This document shows positions 6,434 through 6,563 of a stretch of DNA of 6,563 nucleotides, piece after piece (position 1 is the first letter of the stretch; each line of letters opens with the position of its first letter). This DNA comes from an uncultured Selenomonadaceae bacterium (GTDB lineage: Bacteria > Bacillota > Negativicutes > Selenomonadales > Selenomonadaceae). Below the pieces are notes generated by a model, which was given only the letters and a program-made list of their open reading frames with translations, had not been told where the DNA came from and did no database searches. Where the stretch lies: NCBI GenBank assembly GCA_905236785.1, contig CAJOQC010000131.1:1-6563 (forward strand), read 5' to 3'. The translations under genes were made by a program, and so were the position numbers.

Positions 6434-6439
6434 ATTATA
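6434..6439 (-). promoter_or_regulatory. Possible -10 hexamer between acpP and the fabK-like gene
   Basis: A perfect TATAAT on the - strand, about 40 bases after the acpP stop and 82 bases before the fabK-like start. No convincing -35 lies 16-18 bases upstream (the hexamer there is TGGGGG) and there is no extended -10 TG. If used, the transcript would begin just before the hairpin at 6405-6375. Weak evidence. Confidence 0.25.
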
Positions 6440-6479
6440 TTCTTTTTTAGGACACGCCCCCACGGAACAGTCCCGAAAA

Positions 6480-6563
6480 TTATTTGTTCTGGTCGATATA
6501 GCTTACAACATCCTGAACAGTTTTGATTTTCTCGGCGGCTTCGTCGGGAATTTCAATGTTAAA
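6480..6563 (-). CDS. acpP: Acyl carrier protein, C-terminal 27 residues (partial, 5' end outside window)
   Basis: Reading the - strand from the window edge gives the ACP tail: FNIEIPDEAAEKIKTVQDVV followed by SYIDQNK and TAA. This is the end of helix II, helix III and helix IV of acyl carrier protein, the small acidic carrier whose phosphopantetheine arm holds growing acyl chains. The DSL serine motif lies upstream, outside the window. Being first of the visible - strand genes, it fits the acpP-(enoyl reductase)-fabF-rnc cluster. The 128-base gap to the next gene, with a hairpin, suggests acpP is expressed at a different level from the genes below it. Confidence 0.93.
   Translation of the reverse strand, partial: FNIEIPDEAAEKIKTVQDVVSYIDQNK

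Noticed and set aside
6418..6450. 10-codon open frame on the + strand in the same gap
   Set aside because: Too short, no ribosome binding site, and opposite in direction to the operon.
1..6563. Search by eye for tRNA/rRNA genes, CRISPR repeats, transposase genes, insertion-sequence ends and phage or defence genes
   Set aside because: None found; nearly all of the window is accounted for by seven conserved protein genes.

Overview
The window holds seven protein genes in two convergent blocks. The left half (+ strand) carries pyruvate kinase (pyk), a ThiF-fold tRNA threonylcarbamoyladenosine dehydratase (tcdA) and a family 9 glycosyltransferase. The right half (- strand) carries the end of acyl carrier protein (acpP), a FabK / nitronate-monooxygenase family flavoenzyme, fabF and rnc (RNase III). 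The two blocks meet at one strong bidirectional intrinsic terminator at 3386-3418. Its stem is built partly from the last codons of rnc, and the rnc stop codon lies in its loop.

Organism (inference): a bacterium of about 50% G+C with strong AGGAGG-type ribosome binding sites and frequent TTG starts. The acpP-(fabK-like)-fabF-rnc order is of the Firmicutes type. A heptosyltransferase-like GT9 enzyme usually goes with an outer membrane and LPS. Together with the pyruvate kinase N-terminus (Gln in the CTxGPAT motif, and PEMRLG), this points most simply to an LPS-bearing Firmicute (Negativicutes). That assignment is made from memory of family features and cannot be confirmed here.

Layout: 1-43 promoter -10 and RBS; 44-1456 pyk; 1453-2205 tcdA, joined to pyk by a TTGA overlap; 2206-2322 a promoter and 5' leader; 2323-3330 GT9; 3386-3418 shared terminator; 3402-4115 rnc (-); 4115-5356 fabF (-), sharing one base with rnc; 5357-5409 short gap; 5410-6351 fabK-like (-); 6352-6479 gap with a hairpin resembling a weak terminator/attenuator; 6480-6563 acpP 3' end (-), running off the window.

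Function: the right block is a fatty-acid elongation cluster with RNase III translationally coupled to its end. ACP carries the acyl chain, FabF condenses it with malonyl-ACP, and the FabK-like flavoenzyme is the likely enoyl reductase. The left block pairs the last step of glycolysis with a tRNA anticodon-loop modification enzyme, followed by a separately promoted cell-surface sugar transferase.

These are mostly core genes, and I see no mobile element, CRISPR array, RNA gene or clearly undescribed system. The points most worth a second look are the Cys-cluster flavoenzyme in the enoyl-reductase position, the Asp-to-Cys change in the GT9 donor motif, the terminator/stop-codon overlap, and the hairpin between acpP and the next gene.
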